A stretch of DNA of 64,000 bases, taken from the NCBI GenBank assembly GCA_013823985.1, contig PNNB01000020.1, positions 1-64,000 of the forward strand, written 5' to 3'. The notes beneath the pieces were generated by a model that did not search any database, was not told the DNA's origin, and saw only the letters and a program-made list of their open reading frames with translations. Shown piece after piece: positions 53,012 to 63,018 of this stretch. The stretch is from Sphingopyxis sp. Its GTDB lineage: Bacteria > Pseudomonadota > Alphaproteobacteria > Sphingomonadales > Sphingomonadaceae. The stretch's first letter is position 1. Every line of letters begins with the position of its first letter. Both the position numbers and the translations under genes were made by a program.

Positions 53012-55320
53012 TTGCGCAGTCGCTCAATTGCCTGGGCCAGTGCGACGTACAATTTACCCACGTCGGACGAGAGGAGCGTGACGCAGATCGCGTTGCCATC
53101 TCTCGTGCTCAGCAAAACCCGCATCATCGCTTCGAAGTCGTGGATATAGCGGTTCACATGTTCGCGAAACTCCGGGTCCTGTCCATAATGCGTCGCGATC
53201 GCGCGTGATTCGCCAGCATCGAGCAGGCGCACGGCACGGCGTGTGAACACGCCACGGTCGCCCTTCAAATAGGCCGCCCATGCTGTGTCAGTGACTTCGT
53301 TCGACAGTATTTTTGCGACATCGATAGAGGTGGAGTTCAAAGACTCGGTAAGCAACACCATCCGCCGTGCGAAACTGTCATCATCGATGCCGTCGAAACT
53401 GTTCCGGCTTTCTGCAATCCGCTTTTCAAGATTGTCTGCGAGTTCGTCCAGTTCCTTTAACTGCGTTGTAATTTGCGCTGTCGAGCTTTCGGAAAGGCTG
53501 ATGTTGCGTTCGATGGCGTTTTGAACCTGCTCGTTCATGGCCCTCAATTGGTTTTCAACCGCACCCTCCAGCGCAACACGGTTTTGGTCGGCCAAGCGGT
53601 CCGCAACATGGGAAAGTTCATTTTCCACAATCTTGCGGCTGTCTTGCGCTGCGCCTTCGGTAACTTCACGAACACGCAACAGCGACGATACCAAAGCGCC
53701 TTCGGTCACATGCGTGATTGATTCAATCAGCGCGCGGGTTTCATTCAATGTTGCCGAAAGCGCATCGGCCTGTTGATGACGCGCGGCAAAATGTTCGTCG
53801 CTATCCTGCATTATTCTGCCAATTTTTGCGCTTTGTTCATCGATCAAAGCGCTGAGCGACGACGCAACTTTCAGCAATTCGCCGCTTTGCGCGTTCAGAT
53901 CCCGGGCACTGCCCGTTGCGGCCGATAGTTGCTCGGTCGTTCCCGAAATCTGCAGTCCTATTTGCCCGATGGAGGCTGGGATGTTCTCAGCAATTTCACC
54001 ATTGATCCGGTTGAGCGATGAGAACAAGCCTTCGGCTTTTTCGAGCAGTTGCTCGGTGCGGTTATGGCTGCCATCCAGTTCGCTGTTCACCTCTTTCGCG
54101 CTCACACCGAGGGCGGACACAGCAAACGCAAGCTTCGCGGTCTGATCGGTCGCGGCCTTGTCGATCTCCGATATCGTCGCGGCGCTGGCGCTCAGATGGC
54201 TTTCAATGTCACCGATAATCGAAGCGATGCGGTTTTTCTCTTCCTGCGATTGCAGGGCAATTTCGCCCATCGCTTGTTTCAACAGGCCAACATTCTCTTC
54301 AATCTTCGCTCTGTTGTCGGACAGGATCTGGCTCAGTTCAGACGTCACATTCCCGACCTGCGACGACATATTCTGCGCCGCCACATCGAGCAGCTTGGCT
54401 GCGGCAGCCGCGCGTTTTTCCGCGAGCAAGCTTGCCTCGTTAAGCGAATCTGCGGTTTCGCGCGATATACTGCCAAGTTGTTCCGATACCGCATCGGCGC
54501 GCGTGCCGACTTCATCGATATAGGCACGGGTTGACGTTCCCACTTCGCCAATTCGCGCAAGTCCAGCTATAAGCGACTTTATCTGCAACTGCGCATTATT
54601 TCCGGCACTGCCAATCTGGTTTGTGACATCTTTTGCGGCACTCGTCACGACAGGCAGATGTTTGCGCAGCTGTTCCAGGTTGCTGGTCGCGGCATTGCTT
54701 ACGGTTTCGAGCGTTTTGGCTTTTTCGTCGCTGTCCGATAGTGCCGAGGTCAAGACCTGCGCGGCCTCCATCAAACTTTGTGCGGATTGCTTGCCGACCG
54801 TTTCAAGTTCCCGCGCATTTTCGGCAAGAAAGCTGCGTGCCATCGATATTTCTTCGTTCACCGTCCGCATGCGCGCCTCTAGCGCTTCACTTTCCTTTCG
54901 AAGGGAAAGTGCCACATCCCGAAAACGCAACGCCTCGGCCCGACTGGAGCGCATCGCTAGCAGCCATAAAATTGCCAGGAACATCGCAGGCGTTGCCCAA
55001 ATGCTGATCAAGGTGATCAGATATTCGCCCTTCAGCCCGTCCTTGATCAGCGGCAAATAGGTCCAGACGAAATATCCTGTCCAGCCCAGCGTAAGCATGA
55101 CGATGATAACCGGCGTTATATAGCTTTTCCAATTGCTTGCCGGCGCCGATTCCTCCTCGCTGGCATAATCGGGTTCGCCGTAATCAAAGACGTCGCTTTC
55201 AGCTGTGAATTGCTGAGCTTCGGAGGCCACATCACGATCGGGGATATGGTTGTCCATATCCTCAACAGAGCCATTTTCAATCTGCCGTGTAAGGCCAACA
55301 ATTTTAGAGCGAGCTGTCAT
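53008..55320 (-). CDS. Large membrane-anchored coiled-coil protein (770 aa), TipN-like build
   Basis: An acidic N-terminal part (about residues 25-62) is followed by two transmembrane helices (about 68-120) and then by a very long coiled-coil region (about 125-640) rich in Ala, Glu, Gln and Ser. The C-terminal 100 residues form a compact alpha-helical domain with W-A-A-Y-L-K-G-D-R-G-V-F-T-R-R. The plan (two membrane spans then a long coiled coil) is that of TipN, the polarity factor of Caulobacter, and of methyl-accepting-like proteins. I cannot claim homology. It is divergent from the Hpt-like gene with a 70-base gap. Confidence 0.75.
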   Translation of the reverse strand: MTARSKIVGLTRQIENGSVEDMDNHIPDRDVASEAQQFTAESDVFDYGEPDYASEEESAPASNWKSYITPVIIVMLTLGWTGYFVWTYLPLIKDGLKGEYLITLISIWATPAMFLAILWLLAMRSSRAEALRFRDVALSLRKESEALEARMRTVNEEISMARSFLAENARELETVGKQSAQSLMEAAQVLTSALSDSDEKAKTLETVSNAATSNLEQLRKHLPVVTSAAKDVTNQIGSAGNNAQLQIKSLIAGLARIGEVGTSTRAYIDEVGTRADAVSEQLGSISRETADSLNEASLLAEKRAAAAAKLLDVAAQNMSSQVGNVTSELSQILSDNRAKIEENVGLLKQAMGEIALQSQEEKNRIASIIGDIESHLSASAATISEIDKAATDQTAKLAFAVSALGVSAKEVNSELDGSHNRTEQLLEKAEGLFSSLNRINGEIAENIPASIGQIGLQISGTTEQLSAATGSARDLNAQSGELLKVASSLSALIDEQSAKIGRIMQDSDEHFAARHQQADALSATLNETRALIESITHVTEGALVSSLLRVREVTEGAAQDSRKIVENELSHVADRLADQNRVALEGAVENQLRAMNEQVQNAIERNISLSESSTAQITTQLKELDELADNLEKRIAESRNSFDGIDDDSFARRMVLLTESLNSTSIDVAKILSNEVTDTAWAAYLKGDRGVFTRRAVRLLDAGESRAIATHYGQDPEFREHVNRYIHDFEAMMRVLLSTRDGNAICVTLLSSDVGKLYVALAQAIERLRN

Positions 55321-55391
55321 AGCACTTTGTTAACCATATTTTATCCACAGGGGAAACGCAAACTTAACACTAAGTGGCGTATGCATGTGGA

Positions 55392-55703
55392 ATGTCTATG
55401 GATTATGGCTCTTTTGACACAGCGATAAAAGCCGCTTCGGGCGAAGATTACGCGTTGATGGCAGAATTACGCCATTCGTTCGTAGAAAGTGCACGCCGCC
55501 AGTTAAGCTTGCTATCCCGGTCGCGCTGTGATGCCAATTGGCAGTATACAAGTTGGCGATTAAAGGGTTTGGCGGCTAGCTTCGGAGCGACACGCCTCAT
55601 GGAATTGGCAGATATGGCGAGTGTCGGGGCCCCCGGTGATCCTGTTGTAATCCGCGATATCGAGGCGGCAATCCTTGAGATTGAACTGCATGAAATCAGC
55701 TAG
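55392..55703 (+). CDS. Hpt-like protein lacking the phosphorylatable histidine
   Basis: The helix after about residue 50 reads Y-T-S-W-R-L-K-G-L-A-A-S-F-G-A-T-R-L-M-E-L-A-D. This matches the Hpt signature x-H-x-L-K-G-x-A-x-x-x-G except that the His position is Trp (TGG codon). The protein is otherwise a small helical bundle of about 103 residues. It could bind a response regulator without passing phosphate. Start ATG at 55392 or 55398. It opens the four-gene run that ends with the histidine-kinase-like gene. Confidence 0.65.
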   Translation: MSMDYGSFDTAIKAASGEDYALMAELRHSFVESARRQLSLLSRSRCDANWQYTSWRLKGLAASFGATRLMELADMASVGAPGDPVVIRDIEAAILEIELHEIS

Positions 55704-55762
55704 AACCGACATGAAGCCAACAAAATAGTTGGAAATAGGGCAATATCGTCCATATCGGTCGC

Positions 55763-56989
55763 ATGTTACCTGACGACACTATCCAAAGACCACCAGCGGC
55801 ACTTCTATCCGTTGTATCCACAACAGAAATTCCCAATTTTGCCGGACAGCAGCCCCCACCCCTGACAATCGCCGGTCAGTCGGTTCTCGAATGGCAGTTG
55901 GCTGCCCTGCAAAAATCCGGAATTACGACTTGTTTTGTTGAGGTAGACAATGTTTCCGGCGCTCTGCTCAAAATGTCGGATGCCGGCGAACGGTTCGGAC
56001 TTACCATTCATTTCGTGCGGACGCTTGAGGATTTGCAGAAATCCGGCGACCTCAAATCCCGTCTCGTTATTCTCGCCGAAGGCCAGTATTTTTCCGAAGA
56101 CATTTTGCATCGCTTAATCAATTCGGGGGCGCCGTGTGTGGCAACCTGCGACATCGGAAACGAAAGTGCTGATTTTGAGCGGATTGATCTTACCCGATGC
56201 TGGGCGGGGTTTACCCTGCTGGAAACCGAAAAGCTGGAAACGATCCAGGATATCCCCGAAGGATGGAGCATAGCATCGACGTTGCTCCGTTTTGCAATTC
56301 AGATTGGCACGCCGTTCAAGCCGTTCCCGCAGAGCGCCATACAAAATGCGGAAATCGCAAAGATCAGCAGCGCGGCAGACGCGCAAGCGATCGGCGCGAA
56401 AAAGATGCAGGCTCGGGTCGACGGCGTAAAGGGGTGGATCGAACGGAATATTTTTGGTGCGATTGCCGAACGGTTTGCGCCGCTGGTATGGGGTAATGCC
56501 CGGTTTTCCCAATATGCAAATCTGCCGGCCGCTGTGGCTATCGTCTTGAGCCTAGTTCTGACCGCAATGAATCAGGCCGTATTCGCGTTGCTCTTCCTTT
56601 TTCTGGGACTGATGTTTAACCAGATCCAGACGTTGATTGACGTAAAGTCGAATACAGGACGGCGCCCTTTTTATGTTACCGTTTTCTGGGCGATTTCAAT
56701 CATATCCGTCCTGTACGTAGCGTTTAGTGAGGCCGCAATCGGATCAAATGCGCTGGAATTCACGGCTATCATGCTGGGATTGGCCGCACTGGCACAGGCT
56801 ATTCCCGCGAGCCGCTGGACGTCGAACTTTTTATGCTCCCCCGCGCTCTTGGTCCTTGGAATGGCTATTTCAGCCTATTCTTCGGATTATGCGTTTGGAC
56901 TAAAAATTATTGTTTTTGCGCAACTTGCGCTTCTCACGACGGAACAGTATCTAGCTGGACGCGGGGTTGCTGCTCAGAAACAGCCTTAA
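55763..56989 (+). CDS. Nucleotidyltransferase-like membrane protein (408 aa), catalytic motifs missing
   Basis: The first 170 residues follow the plan of an NTP-transferase (Rossmann-like, with P-P-L-T-I-A-G-Q-S-V-L-E-W-Q-L-A-A-L where such enzymes have their P-L-x-x-x-G-x-P-L-I-E). However, the G-x-G-x-R loop and the D of the second motif are not there. After a linker with basic and helical stretches (about 190-245), four or five membrane helices (about 255-400) follow. This plan resembles archaeal fused enzymes of inositol-lipid synthesis, but the CDP-alcohol phosphotransferase signature (D-G-x-x-A-R) is also missing. I cannot assign a function. Confidence 0.6.
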   Translation: MLPDDTIQRPPAALLSVVSTTEIPNFAGQQPPPLTIAGQSVLEWQLAALQKSGITTCFVEVDNVSGALLKMSDAGERFGLTIHFVRTLEDLQKSGDLKSRLVILAEGQYFSEDILHRLINSGAPCVATCDIGNESADFERIDLTRCWAGFTLLETEKLETIQDIPEGWSIASTLLRFAIQIGTPFKPFPQSAIQNAEIAKISSAADAQAIGAKKMQARVDGVKGWIERNIFGAIAERFAPLVWGNARFSQYANLPAAVAIVLSLVLTAMNQAVFALLFLFLGLMFNQIQTLIDVKSNTGRRPFYVTVFWAISIISVLYVAFSEAAIGSNALEFTAIMLGLAALAQAIPASRWTSNFLCSPALLVLGMAISAYSSDYAFGLKIIVFAQLALLTTEQYLAGRGVAAQKQP

Positions 56990-57033
56990 AGCCGTGTAAA
57001 CCTTTATTTGATAGGCTAATCGCTGTTCTCAGC

Positions 57034-58005
57034 ATGGAAATTCCGTTGGATCACGGTGTCGATGATAATAATGTTTTGATGAAAGTCGGCGCCGAGCATG
57101 CGCACGACATCGATGCTCTATGCACAGATATCGCCTCTGTTATTTTCCCGGCTGCCATCAATCCACCCACCGAGGCAACGATCAGTGCAGTTTCGGCGAA
57201 GTTGATCCAGCTTGTCTCCGATCTAGAGGCTCGGCTCCTTTCAAAGAGAAACCCGCATCTCCCGCTGACATGGGACATATTGTCGAAATCGGGGTTCTTG
57301 CGTGAACCGGATTTAATCGACTTTATCTTGGCGCGCGTGGCTGAAGACCGCCTCGGCGCATGCATCGCGCAAGATAAGGTGAAATCGGCATCTACCTATC
57401 TGGACCATCAGAACGGAATGTTGGCGGATGCTGCGCAGACCTTATTGGCTGCGGAAAGCCTGCACCGGAGCGGGGCGGGGAACACCTATCTGGGCCTTAC
57501 GTCCGAATTGCTGTATAAGCTAACGTGGCAAATCGTGGCCGCTATCGAAATTTATGAAGGCGTACGGCAGCCGGCGATAATTGCCTCGGCAAAATCGCTT
57601 CTGTCCAGCTTTTGCGAAGCGGATCGGGCGCAGGATGCCGCGCGAAAAATCGTTCATTTTTCCGAAGAGCCTGCCCATATTCTGGTCTGTAATCCGGAGA
57701 TTTACGGTCTGCATTTGCATGTGGCTGCTCTATCTGCCGACTTGGAATTCGACCATGACCACATCTTACGCCTGATCGATGCTTCATCAGCGGCACCTTA
57801 TGCTGTCATGCTGGCAGCATGCGGCGTGTCCAAAACGCATGCGCTCAAGAATATCTTCCTGTTCCGGGGCGACCTGATCACACCGAGGGAAGCGGGAATA
57901 TTCGAGTCTGGCTATTCAAATCTGCAGCTTGATGAAGCCTTGATCCAAATCGGGTTTTGGGCATCAGCGCGCGCGCAATTTCTTTCCGGCGGAAAACTGC
58001 CATGA
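57034..58005 (+). CDS. Hypothetical protein, possibly DUF2336-related (323 aa)
   Basis: Start chosen at 57034, since an upstream start at 56833 would overlap the previous gene and add a cysteine-rich piece typical of a shadow. The sequence is almost all alpha-helical, with repeated Leu and Ala, and contains L-T-W-D-I-L-S-K-S-G-F-L-R-E-P-D-L-I-D-F, reminiscent of DUF2336 proteins of alphaproteobacteria. The stop overlaps the next gene (ATGA), so it is coupled to the histidine-kinase-like protein. Function unknown. Confidence 0.6.
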   Translation: MEIPLDHGVDDNNVLMKVGAEHAHDIDALCTDIASVIFPAAINPPTEATISAVSAKLIQLVSDLEARLLSKRNPHLPLTWDILSKSGFLREPDLIDFILARVAEDRLGACIAQDKVKSASTYLDHQNGMLADAAQTLLAAESLHRSGAGNTYLGLTSELLYKLTWQIVAAIEIYEGVRQPAIIASAKSLLSSFCEADRAQDAARKIVHFSEEPAHILVCNPEIYGLHLHVAALSADLEFDHDHILRLIDASSAAPYAVMLAACGVSKTHALKNIFLFRGDLITPREAGIFESGYSNLQLDEALIQIGFWASARAQFLSGGKLP

Positions 58006-59333
58006 GCGGCGCGCAGCTTCTCAACCCCATCTCGGGCGAAGTAGACGCCGATGGCCGTCTTGTCACAGCCGACGATGCGCTGGCCCGGCTCAATGAGCGC
58101 GCTGGGGGACGCAAGAATGAATTGCTGGCCGTTCCGGCAATCAAGACATTGGCGTTGCTAGCGATAAAATTACAGATGAAGTTATCGCGCGCGGTTCGCG
58201 TAGCCGATGATGCCGAAAATCTGGAGCTATGGATCGAGATTGATCCCGAGCCGAATAAGGCCAGATTGTCCATTATCAGTTGGCGCGTGTTGCCCGAAGT
58301 CAGGCGTCCCAGCGCAACCAGTACACCGGCCCACATTGTCCATGATAATGTAATGAAGTTTGATCCGGTCGGTCGACTGGTCAGAGCAACCGGCGAAGCG
58401 TCCCACGGCCTGATGCCGCCCGATTTTGGCCGGGACGGTAATGCGTTGCTGACGACTTTGTTTGAAGCCGGGTCAGCGTTGGATACGCTGCTGACGGCCA
58501 TGTCTGCCGGGACTGCGGTTACAACAAACACTCTGAAGCGGTTGAGTGATGGTGTGGTTTTCCGTGTCACCGGAGGTTCCGTGTCGAACGGGTTTGAACT
58601 TAAATTTGAACGGGTCGAAGAGGCGCGTTCCCCAGCTGCTGCAGCGAACGAAATCCCCGCAGCAGGCGCTTTATTCGGGAAAAATCTTGCCCCTGTGCTT
58701 CGTCAGCCCTTGGGACGTATCATCGCTAATGCCGAGACCATTGGCAGCGAATTACAGGGACCAATTCGAGAAAATTACGCCCTCTACGCGCGTGACATTG
58801 CCAATGCGGCGCGCCACTTGTCAGCCTTGGTCGACGACCTCGGCGATTTGGAAGCGGTGGAACGTCCGGATTTTAAAGCAGCACGGGATAATATTGAGCT
58901 AGGTGACGTTGCGCGACGGGTGGCGGGTTTGTTAGCCCTGAAAGCGGCGGATCACCGTATATCGGTCCATACGCCGCCTGAAGACCTGTTGGTGCCTGCG
59001 GTTGCCGAGTTCCGGCGGACGCTTCAAATCATCCTTAATCTGGTCAACAATGCCATACGCTATTCACCGGACGGGACGAGTATCTTTATCGATATCTGCA
59101 CGGTGGGCGCAGAGGCATTTATTTCGGTGCGTGACCAGGGAAAAGGCATCGACCCAGCAGATCAGGAAAAGATTTTCGAGAAATTCGAACGTCTAGGACG
59201 ATCCGGCGATGGCGGTAGCGGCTTGGGTCTCTATATTTCCCGCCGACTTGCCCGTGCAATGGGTGGTGAGTTGCACGTTCAAAATGCGGAAGACGGAGGA
59301 GCGATTTTCACCCTCCGCCTTCCTAATAGCTGA
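58002..59333 (+). CDS. Histidine-kinase-like protein lacking the phosphoacceptor histidine
   Basis: The C-terminal ATP-binding domain is complete: N-box L-V-N-N-A-I-R-Y-S-P, G1 D-Q-G-K-G-I-D, F-box and G2 G-G-S-G-L-G-L-Y-I. The dimerisation helix reads N-L-A-P-V-L-R-Q-P-L-G-R-I-I-A-N-A-E, where kinases have A-H-E-L-R-T-P-L; the His is Pro. The first 230 residues hold one or two PAS-like regions and no membrane span, so it is cytoplasmic. It may act as a scaffold or allosteric partner of another kinase, as DivL does in Caulobacter, or it may be inactive. ATG at 58002 overlaps the upstream stop. Confidence 0.75.
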   Translation: MSGAQLLNPISGEVDADGRLVTADDALARLNERAGGRKNELLAVPAIKTLALLAIKLQMKLSRAVRVADDAENLELWIEIDPEPNKARLSIISWRVLPEVRRPSATSTPAHIVHDNVMKFDPVGRLVRATGEASHGLMPPDFGRDGNALLTTLFEAGSALDTLLTAMSAGTAVTTNTLKRLSDGVVFRVTGGSVSNGFELKFERVEEARSPAAAANEIPAAGALFGKNLAPVLRQPLGRIIANAETIGSELQGPIRENYALYARDIANAARHLSALVDDLGDLEAVERPDFKAARDNIELGDVARRVAGLLALKAADHRISVHTPPEDLLVPAVAEFRRTLQIILNLVNNAIRYSPDGTSIFIDICTVGAEAFISVRDQGKGIDPADQEKIFEKFERLGRSGDGGSGLGLYISRRLARAMGGELHVQNAEDGGAIFTLRLPNS

Positions 59334-59344
59334 ATTTCGCGCGA

Positions 59345-60631
59345 TTAACGCTCGTCAAAGCCCGGATAAGGCCGATGCTTTGGACCTGTATAAAGCTGAC
59401 GCGGACGGCCGATTTTCTGGCCTGGATCCGAGATCATTTCGTTCCACTGGGCGACCCAGCCCACAGTCCGCGACAGGGCGAACAACACAGTGAACATTTC
59501 GGTCGGGAAGCCGATGGCCGAAAGAATGATACCTGAATAGAAGTCTACGTTCGGGAACAGCTTCTTTTCGATGAAATACGGATCGTTCAGCGCCATGTCT
59601 TCCAACTGGAGGGCGACATCGAATATCGGATCGTTGACCTTGAGTTCGCTCAAGACTTCACGAACGGTCTTTTGCATCACGGAAGCGCGAGGATCGTAGT
59701 TTTTATATACACGATGCCCAAAGCCCATCAGGCGGAATGGGTCATTCTTGTCCTTCGCGCGCTCGATATAGTGCGGAATTTTGTCAGGCGTGCCGATTTC
59801 GCGAAGCATGTTGAGCGCTGCTTCATTGGCACCCCCGTGCGCCGGACCCCACAGGCAGGCAATGCCCGCTGCGATACATGCAAAAGGATTGGCGCCCGAC
59901 GAACCGGCGAGACGCACGGTCGATGTCGATGCGTTTTGTTCGTGATCCGCATGCAGGATGAAAATGCGGTCCATTGCACGTTCGATCACCGGATTCACGA
60001 CATAGGGTTCAGCCGGGACGCCGAATGTCATGCGCAGGAAGTTTCCGGTGTAAGACAGGCTGTTGTCGGGGTATAAGAAAGGCTGACCGATCGAATATTT
60101 ATACGCCATTGCCGCAATGGTAGGCATCTTGGCAATTAACCGATGGCTGGAAATCATCCGGTGGGTCGGATCACTGATATCCGTCGAGTCATGGTAGAAT
60201 GCCGACAGAGCGCCAACGACGCCGCACATGATTGCCATGGGATGAGCATCGCGGCGAAAGCCACGGTAAAAGGTTGCCAACTGTTCGTGCAGCATGGTGT
60301 GCCGCGAAATTGTCTGGCTGAACTCGACCAGCTGGGTCTTCGATGGCAATTCGCCATTCAGCAGCAAATAGGACACTTCCATAAAGCTCGACTTTTCGGA
60401 GAGCTCTTCAATGGAATAGCCGCGGTGGAGAAGGATACCCTCATCGCCGTCGATGAATGTCAGCGCCGACTCGCAACTGGCGGTGGAGGTGAAACCCGGG
60501 TCGAACGTGAAATGGTCGGACGCACCATATAATTTACGGATATCCAAAACATCGGGGCCCTCATTGCCCTTCATGATTGGCAAGTCGTAGCTGGTATCTC
60601 CGATTGTCAGCGTTGCATTATTTTCCGCCAT
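59345..60631 (-). CDS. gltA: Citrate synthase
   Basis: The 428-residue, type II enzyme has the histidine motifs [12 protein letters not shown] and [13 protein letters not shown], with the Asp in Y-F-I-E. It joins acetyl-CoA and oxaloacetate in the TCA cycle. It is convergent with the kinase-like gene (11-base gap). The 250-base gap upstream, towards comEC, should hold its promoter. gltX, often found here in sphingomonads, is absent. Confidence 0.96.
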   Translation of the reverse strand: MAENNATLTIGDTSYDLPIMKGNEGPDVLDIRKLYGASDHFTFDPGFTSTASCESALTFIDGDEGILLHRGYSIEELSEKSSFMEVSYLLLNGELPSKTQLVEFSQTISRHTMLHEQLATFYRGFRRDAHPMAIMCGVVGALSAFYHDSTDISDPTHRMISSHRLIAKMPTIAAMAYKYSIGQPFLYPDNSLSYTGNFLRMTFGVPAEPYVVNPVIERAMDRIFILHADHEQNASTSTVRLAGSSGANPFACIAAGIACLWGPAHGGANEAALNMLREIGTPDKIPHYIERAKDKNDPFRLMGFGHRVYKNYDPRASVMQKTVREVLSELKVNDPIFDVALQLEDMALNDPYFIEKKLFPNVDFYSGIILSAIGFPTEMFTVLFALSRTVGWVAQWNEMISDPGQKIGRPRQLYTGPKHRPYPGFDER

Positions 60632-60881
60632 TTTTACACTCCATAACTTCGAACCCGTTAAATGGGCGCCCCTTTTTCAGGCTATGTTCCATGTCCGACA
60701 AAAGGCGCCGAAACGCCAGATGCGCTTGCTTTAGGCCCCTCAACTGCCACTATTTCTTGGGGAGAAGTTGGCATTATCGTTTTGTCGGCAATGGTGCGAA
60801 ATTACACGGTCGTCAAGGCAAAGCATTTAGATTGGCTGACGATATAATTGTTATTTGTGGCAAAGATGCTACACCACTGAC

Positions 60882-63018
60882 ATGATTGATTATTTTGGAA
60901 GTTTGACGCGGCCACATGTCCGCTCGCATTTCCAAATTGCCTCCGTCAACTTGGCGATAGACCACTGGCTGGACCGCGAAAGGGACCAGCTTCCGCTATG
61001 GTTCCCGGTCGGGATCGGGTCGGGCATAGGCCTTTGGCAGGTTACAGGGGACGACGGGTTGTTTCCACTTCTGATCCTGACCTTATCGCTCATGCTTTTT
61101 GGCGTCGTTCTCGGCTTTCAAAGACGTTTTGCAAGGGTGCTGACCTTCGCGGCTATTGCCCTGTTGATAGGTTTCGCGGCGATTGCATTGAAATCGGCCT
61201 CCGTAGCCGAGCCAATCTTGCAAAAAGTGTGGGCGGGTGCGCTTCACGGGCGCGTCGAAAAGGTCTAATATATGGGCGCGCGCGGGGTGGTTCGCCTTGA
61301 AATCGAAACAGGCGAGGGGCTAGGTTTGCCTCCGAAGATCAGGCTTAATCTGTCGCAAGAGCAGATCGGTTCAGTATCGCTCAATACCGGTGCCTTCGTT
61401 CAGGTGCGGGCGCGGTTAATGCCACCCAATGGTCCGATTTTGCCGGGAAGCTATGATTTCGCACGGCGCGCATGGTTTCAGCAAATAGGCGCCACCGGAC
61501 GCGCATTAGGTCCTCTCACCCTGTTTAACTCCGCCACAATGTCATATCCTATCCCCGATGTGCGCAACTTCCTGACGCGGCATATCATTGCGCAAATGCC
61601 AGAAGGCACAGGCGAGATCGGCGCGGCGCTTATCACAGGAGATCAGGCGAATATCGACCCGGCAGGCTATGCGCAATAGCGGCATGGCGCATTTGCTATC
61701 CATCAGTGGGTTGCACGTTACAGCAGTGGTCGGCTTTCTGTTTGTGCTGTCTAGCAGGTTTCTCGCATTATTCCCGAGTGTCGCACTCCGTTTTCCGGTT
61801 CCTCTGTTGGCCGCCGGATTCGCCGCTTTGGGGGCGATCGCTTATACGTTGTTGGCTGGTGCTGAAGTTCCCACCGTCAGGTCATGTATTGCGGCCTTGC
61901 TCATTCTGTTAGCTATGGCGCTCGGGCGGCAGGCTCTTACGCTGCGCCTTGTTTTGGTTGGAGCAATAATTGTCCTGCTTTTCTGGCCAGAGGCCATGGC
62001 GGGCCCAAGTTTTCAACTCAGCTTTGCGGCCGTCGCGACCATCGTCATTCTTCATGAAGCGGGATGGATGGCACGTTGGACCGAACGCAGGGACGAAGCC
62101 CTGATCGCGCGTGCTACGCGGGCGATTGTAGCGTTCATAGTAACAGGCATAGCCATCGAGTTCATTTTGGCACCGATAACGCTGTTCCACTTTCATCGGA
62201 CCGGGATGTATAGCGCCTTTGCTAATGTCATCGCGATCCCGCTCACGACCTTTGTCGTGATGCCGGCGCAGGCCATAGCGTTGATATTGGACTTGGGGGG
62301 AATCGGCGCGCCTGCATGGTGGATTGCCGGGCAGGGGATAGAAATCATCCTCACTTTGGCCCGTTCCGTAAGTAGTTTGCCGGGTGCTGTGACAATGATG
62401 CCTGCGATGCCTTCATGGGCATTTGTTCTGATGGTTTTCGGCGGATTATGGGTTCGCTTGCTGAAGAGCCAGGTACGGTTTGCGGGGCTGCTCCTCCTAG
62501 TGATTGGCTTATCGGCGATGCTTTCGGCGCCAAGACCTGACGTGCTGGTGACGTCGGACGGGAAGCATTTGGCTGTGGCTGAACCCAACGGACGCGACGC
62601 GTTGTTACGAACGCGGACGGGTGAATATATTCGCGACATGATGCTTGAAAGCGTCGGCACACTCGCCGAACCCTTGGAAATGGAGTCATGGCCCGGCGCA
62701 AACTGTTCACCGGATATATGTGTCATACAGATGCGAAGAGGAGACCGGATGTGGAGCATCATGGCGACGCGGACAGCTTATCCTATACCCGAGCTTGAAA
62801 TGGCCGCTGCCTGCAGCCGGGCGGATATCGTTGTGAGCGATCGATGGCTACCGGCATCCTGTTCGCCAAAATGGATAAAGGCGGACAAAAATATGCTCAC
62901 CGAAAGCGGTGGTCTCGCATTCTTCCTTCCAAGCAGCATCGTCCACAGTGTCAACGCCGAGAACGGTCACCATCCTTGGGTTAAAGCCGCCCGCACCTAT
63001 CCGCAGGACGGTCAGTGA
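60882..63018 (+). pseudogene. comEC: comEC, broken by an in-frame stop and a frameshift
   Basis: Translation reads in three pieces of one ComEC protein. Piece 1 (60882-61268) is the N-terminal membrane part, ending at TAA in G-R-V-E-K-V-stop; piece 2 continues in the same frame from 61269 with Y-M-G-A-R-G-V-V-R-L. Piece 2 runs to about 61670 (I-D-P-A-G). The frame then shifts to give A-M-R-N-S-G-M-A-H-L-L-S-I-S-G-L-H, the ComEC signature, and on through membrane helices to 63018. A working protein would be about 710 residues. ComEC moves single-stranded DNA through the inner membrane during natural transformation. Either the gene is decaying or these are sequencing errors. Confidence 0.85.

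Noticed and set aside
60577..60885. Open frames in the gltA-comEC gap
   Set aside because: No recognisable motif or ribosome-binding site; the gap is better explained by the gltA and comEC promoters (TATAAT at 60843-60848).
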